A DNA stretch of 15,327 nt, from contig CAXMRP010000203.1 in assembly GCA_964196155.1 (NCBI GenBank), forward strand, positions 1 to 15,327, given 5' to 3'. Position numbers and translations under genes: made by a program. This document shows positions 14,025 through 15,327 of the stretch, one piece after another. The notes beneath the pieces are model-generated. The model had not been told where the DNA came from. It was given only the letters and a program-made list of their open reading frames with translations, and did not search any database. The stretch comes from CAXMRP01 sp964196155. Lineage in GTDB: Bacteria > Pseudomonadota > Alphaproteobacteria > Rhizobiales > Afifellaceae. Numbering within the stretch: position 1 is the stretch's first letter; each line of letters opens with the position of its first letter.

Positions 14025-15038
14025 ATGAAAAAAATCGACGTGTTCACCCATATCTGGCCGGCGCCCTTTTATGACGCACTCGCTGCTCAGGCTGGCGAAT
14101 GGCGCGATATCACGATGCGCAGCCAGAAAGTCCCGATGATGACCAACCTCGACCGGCGGTTCGAGGTCATGGATCTGTTCGGTGATTATTTGCAGGTGTT
14201 ATCATTGGCTTCGCCGGCGCTGGAAGTTGTCGGTGGCCCGGAAAAGGCGCTTGAACTGAGCCGGATTGGTTCCGATTCCATGGCCGATTTGTGTTCCCGA
14301 TATCCGGACCGGTTCCCCAGCTTTATCGGCACCGCGCCGATGAACAATCCTGACGCATTGGTTGAGGAATCGCGGCGCGCGGTGGAGGACCTTGGCGCCT
14401 GTGGCATGCAGATTTTTTCCAACGTCAACGGCAAGCCGCTGGATCTGCCCGAATTCGCGCCGTTCTTCGACTATATGGCCGGGGCCGGTAAGCCGGTCTG
14501 GATTCACCCCGCCCGGGCGGAAAATTTTCCCGATTATCTGAGCGAGGAAAAATCCCTTTATGAGATCTGGTGGACCTTCGGCTGGCCTTATGAAACCTCC
14601 GCCGCCATGGCCCGGCTGGTCTTTTCCAAGACCTTCGACCGGCTGCCGGATCTGAAAGTGATCACCCATCACGCCGGCGGCATGATCCCGTTTTTCGAGG
14701 GCCGCGTCGGTCCGGGCTGGGACCAGCTCGGCACCCGTACATCCGACGTCGATTACAAGGTACTGTTGAAGGAGCTCAGGCACCGGCCGCTGGATTATTT
14801 CAAGATGTTCTATGCCGATACGGCGACCTTCGGGTCACGCATGGCGATATTGTCAGCCATCGATTTCTTCGGCGTCGATCAGGTGCTTTTCGCATCCGAT
14901 GCGCCGTTCGATCCGGAAGGCGGGCCGATGTATATCCGCGAGACGATCGACATTATCGACAAATTGGAGATCAGCGAATCCGACCGCCGCGCGATATACC
15001 AAGACAATGCCGTTAAACTGCTCGGCCTGAAAATCTGA
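14025..15038 (+). CDS. ACMSD-type amidohydrolase-family protein (probable decarboxylase or hydrolase)
   Basis: A 337-residue TIM-barrel protein of the amidohydrolase_2/ACMSD branch, whose members include 2-amino-3-carboxymuconate-semialdehyde decarboxylase, gamma-resorcylate and 5-carboxyvanillate decarboxylases and some hydratases. The N-terminal DxHxH site reads IDVFTHIWP: the first metal histidine is Phe7 and only His9 remains. The other landmarks are present: VWIHPAR with His161, VITHHAGGMIPFFEGR with His215/His216, and FASDAPFDPEGG with the catalytic Asp292. Metal binding should thus use a reduced ligand set, as in divergent members. The substrate is unknown. It is followed after 67 bases by a TAXI-type solute-binding protein on the same strand, which suggests that an imported carboxylate feeds this enzyme. 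Start ATG 14025 has a CGGA site about 6 bases upstream. Confidence 0.83.
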   Translation: MKKIDVFTHIWPAPFYDALAAQAGEWRDITMRSQKVPMMTNLDRRFEVMDLFGDYLQVLSLASPALEVVGGPEKALELSRIGSDSMADLCSRYPDRFPSFIGTAPMNNPDALVEESRRAVEDLGACGMQIFSNVNGKPLDLPEFAPFFDYMAGAGKPVWIHPARAENFPDYLSEEKSLYEIWWTFGWPYETSAAMARLVFSKTFDRLPDLKVITHHAGGMIPFFEGRVGPGWDQLGTRTSDVDYKVLLKELRHRPLDYFKMFYADTATFGSRMAILSAIDFFGVDQVLFASDAPFDPEGGPMYIRETIDIIDKLEISESDRRAIYQDNAVKLLGLKI

Positions 15039-15056
15039 GATCAACGATGCCAACGA

Positions 15057-15073
15057 CGTCCGGTCCACGGACG
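15057..15073 (+). other. GC-rich hairpin ahead of the TAXI gene
   Basis: CGTCCG (15057-15062) and CGGACG (15068-15073) can form a six-base-pair stem with a five-base loop in the 67-base gap between the amidohydrolase and the solute-binding-protein gene. No T-tract follows. It could stabilise the downstream message or be a processing site, which would allow different expression of the binding protein. Confidence 0.3.
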
Positions 15074-15105
15074 CGTGAATTTGTCAAACAGGGAGAAACG
15101 AAACG

Positions 15106-15327
15106 ATGAGAATCTCGTTATTCACTCGCGCCGGAGCTGCGCTGATCGGCGCGACAATGGCTCTGACCATGCCAGCCGCCGCCCAGGTCGTCGGCATTGG
15201 CACCACCAAGGGCGGCGCCAACGCCGCCGTCGGCGCGGCCATCGCCAAGGTCGTCTCCGATTCCGCCGGCTTTCAGATGCGGCCGCAGAAGATGGGCGGC
15301 ACACAGCAATATATGGCCATCGTCAAT
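15106..15327 (+). CDS. TAXI-family TRAP transporter solute-binding protein, N-terminal part (cut by window edge)
   Basis: From ATG 15106 the frame is open for 74 codons to the end of the window. GGGAGA (15091-15096) lies 9 bases upstream, a good ribosome-binding site. Residues 1-26 are a clear Sec signal peptide (MRISLFTRAG, hydrophobic core, cleavage after AAA/Q), so the product is periplasmic. The mature start VVGIGTTKGGANAAVGAAIAK, followed by QKMGGTQQYMAIVN, matches the beginning of TAXI/TRAP binding proteins (G-T-G-G-x-x-x-x-G-A-A-I-A, then G-G-T-x-x-x-x). These capture a carboxylated substrate for a fused membrane permease. The permease genes and the rest of this gene are beyond the edge. 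A tripartite-tricarboxylate binding protein is a less likely alternative. Confidence 0.75.
   Translation, partial: MRISLFTRAGAALIGATMALTMPAAAQVVGIGTTKGGANAAVGAAIAKVVSDSAGFQMRPQKMGGTQQYMAIVN

Noticed and set aside
1..15327. CRISPR array, tRNA or rRNA genes, defence system
   Set aside because: No regularly spaced repeats, cloverleaf sequences or defence-type domains were seen on either strand.

Overview
The window looks like a chromosomal accessory or catabolic segment from an alphaproteobacterium, probably Rhizobiales or Rhodospirillales. I infer this from the GC-rich coding sequence (hand counts on sample lines give roughly 58-63% in most genes), the protein families present (Pht5-like decarboxylase, HMPDdc-type class II aldolases, a TAXI solute-binding protein, an AbrB-duplication membrane protein, MurQ) and a rhizobial-style IS630 transposase start at the left edge. 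No rRNA, tRNA or CRISPR array was seen.

Layout. (1) 1-110: one end of an IS630-like element, with the transposase reading off the left edge. (2) 244-1002: a secreted lectin-like protein followed by a very good intrinsic terminator. (3) 1251-2975: a two-gene plus-strand unit, an AhpD-like peroxidase-related protein and a cytosolic sulfite-oxidase-family molybdoenzyme. (4) 3004-6512: a four-gene minus-strand unit in transcription order SDR dehydrogenase, class II aldolase A, class II aldolase B, 4,5-dihydroxyphthalate-decarboxylase-like protein. (5) 6673-7581: a divergent BadF/BadG-type sugar kinase. (6) 7771-10474: an AhpD-fold protein that has lost its CxxC, a nitronate monooxygenase and a divergent LysR regulator. 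Two of these three genes are clearly lower in GC than the flanks. (7) 10736-12652: murQ followed 30 bases later by a fumarylacetoacetate-hydrolase-family gene (minus). (8) 12795-13823: an AbrB-family membrane protein (minus). (9) 14025-15327: an ACMSD-type amidohydrolase and the start of a TAXI-TRAP solute-binding protein, cut by the window edge.

How the genes may work together (inference). Three unrelated decarboxylase or lyase folds (Pht5-like, class II aldolase twice, ACMSD-like amidohydrolase), an FAH-family C-C hydrolase, an SDR, a nitronate monooxygenase and a carboxylate-type TAXI importer suggest uptake and breakdown of a polycarboxylated aromatic or heteroaromatic compound. Separately, murQ and the BadF/BadG kinase could give a two-step route from N-acetylmuramic acid to GlcNAc-6-phosphate, although 4 kb and a lower-GC module now separate them. 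No single feature proves a new system. The four-gene decarboxylase unit and the split kinase/murQ pair are the most promising leads.
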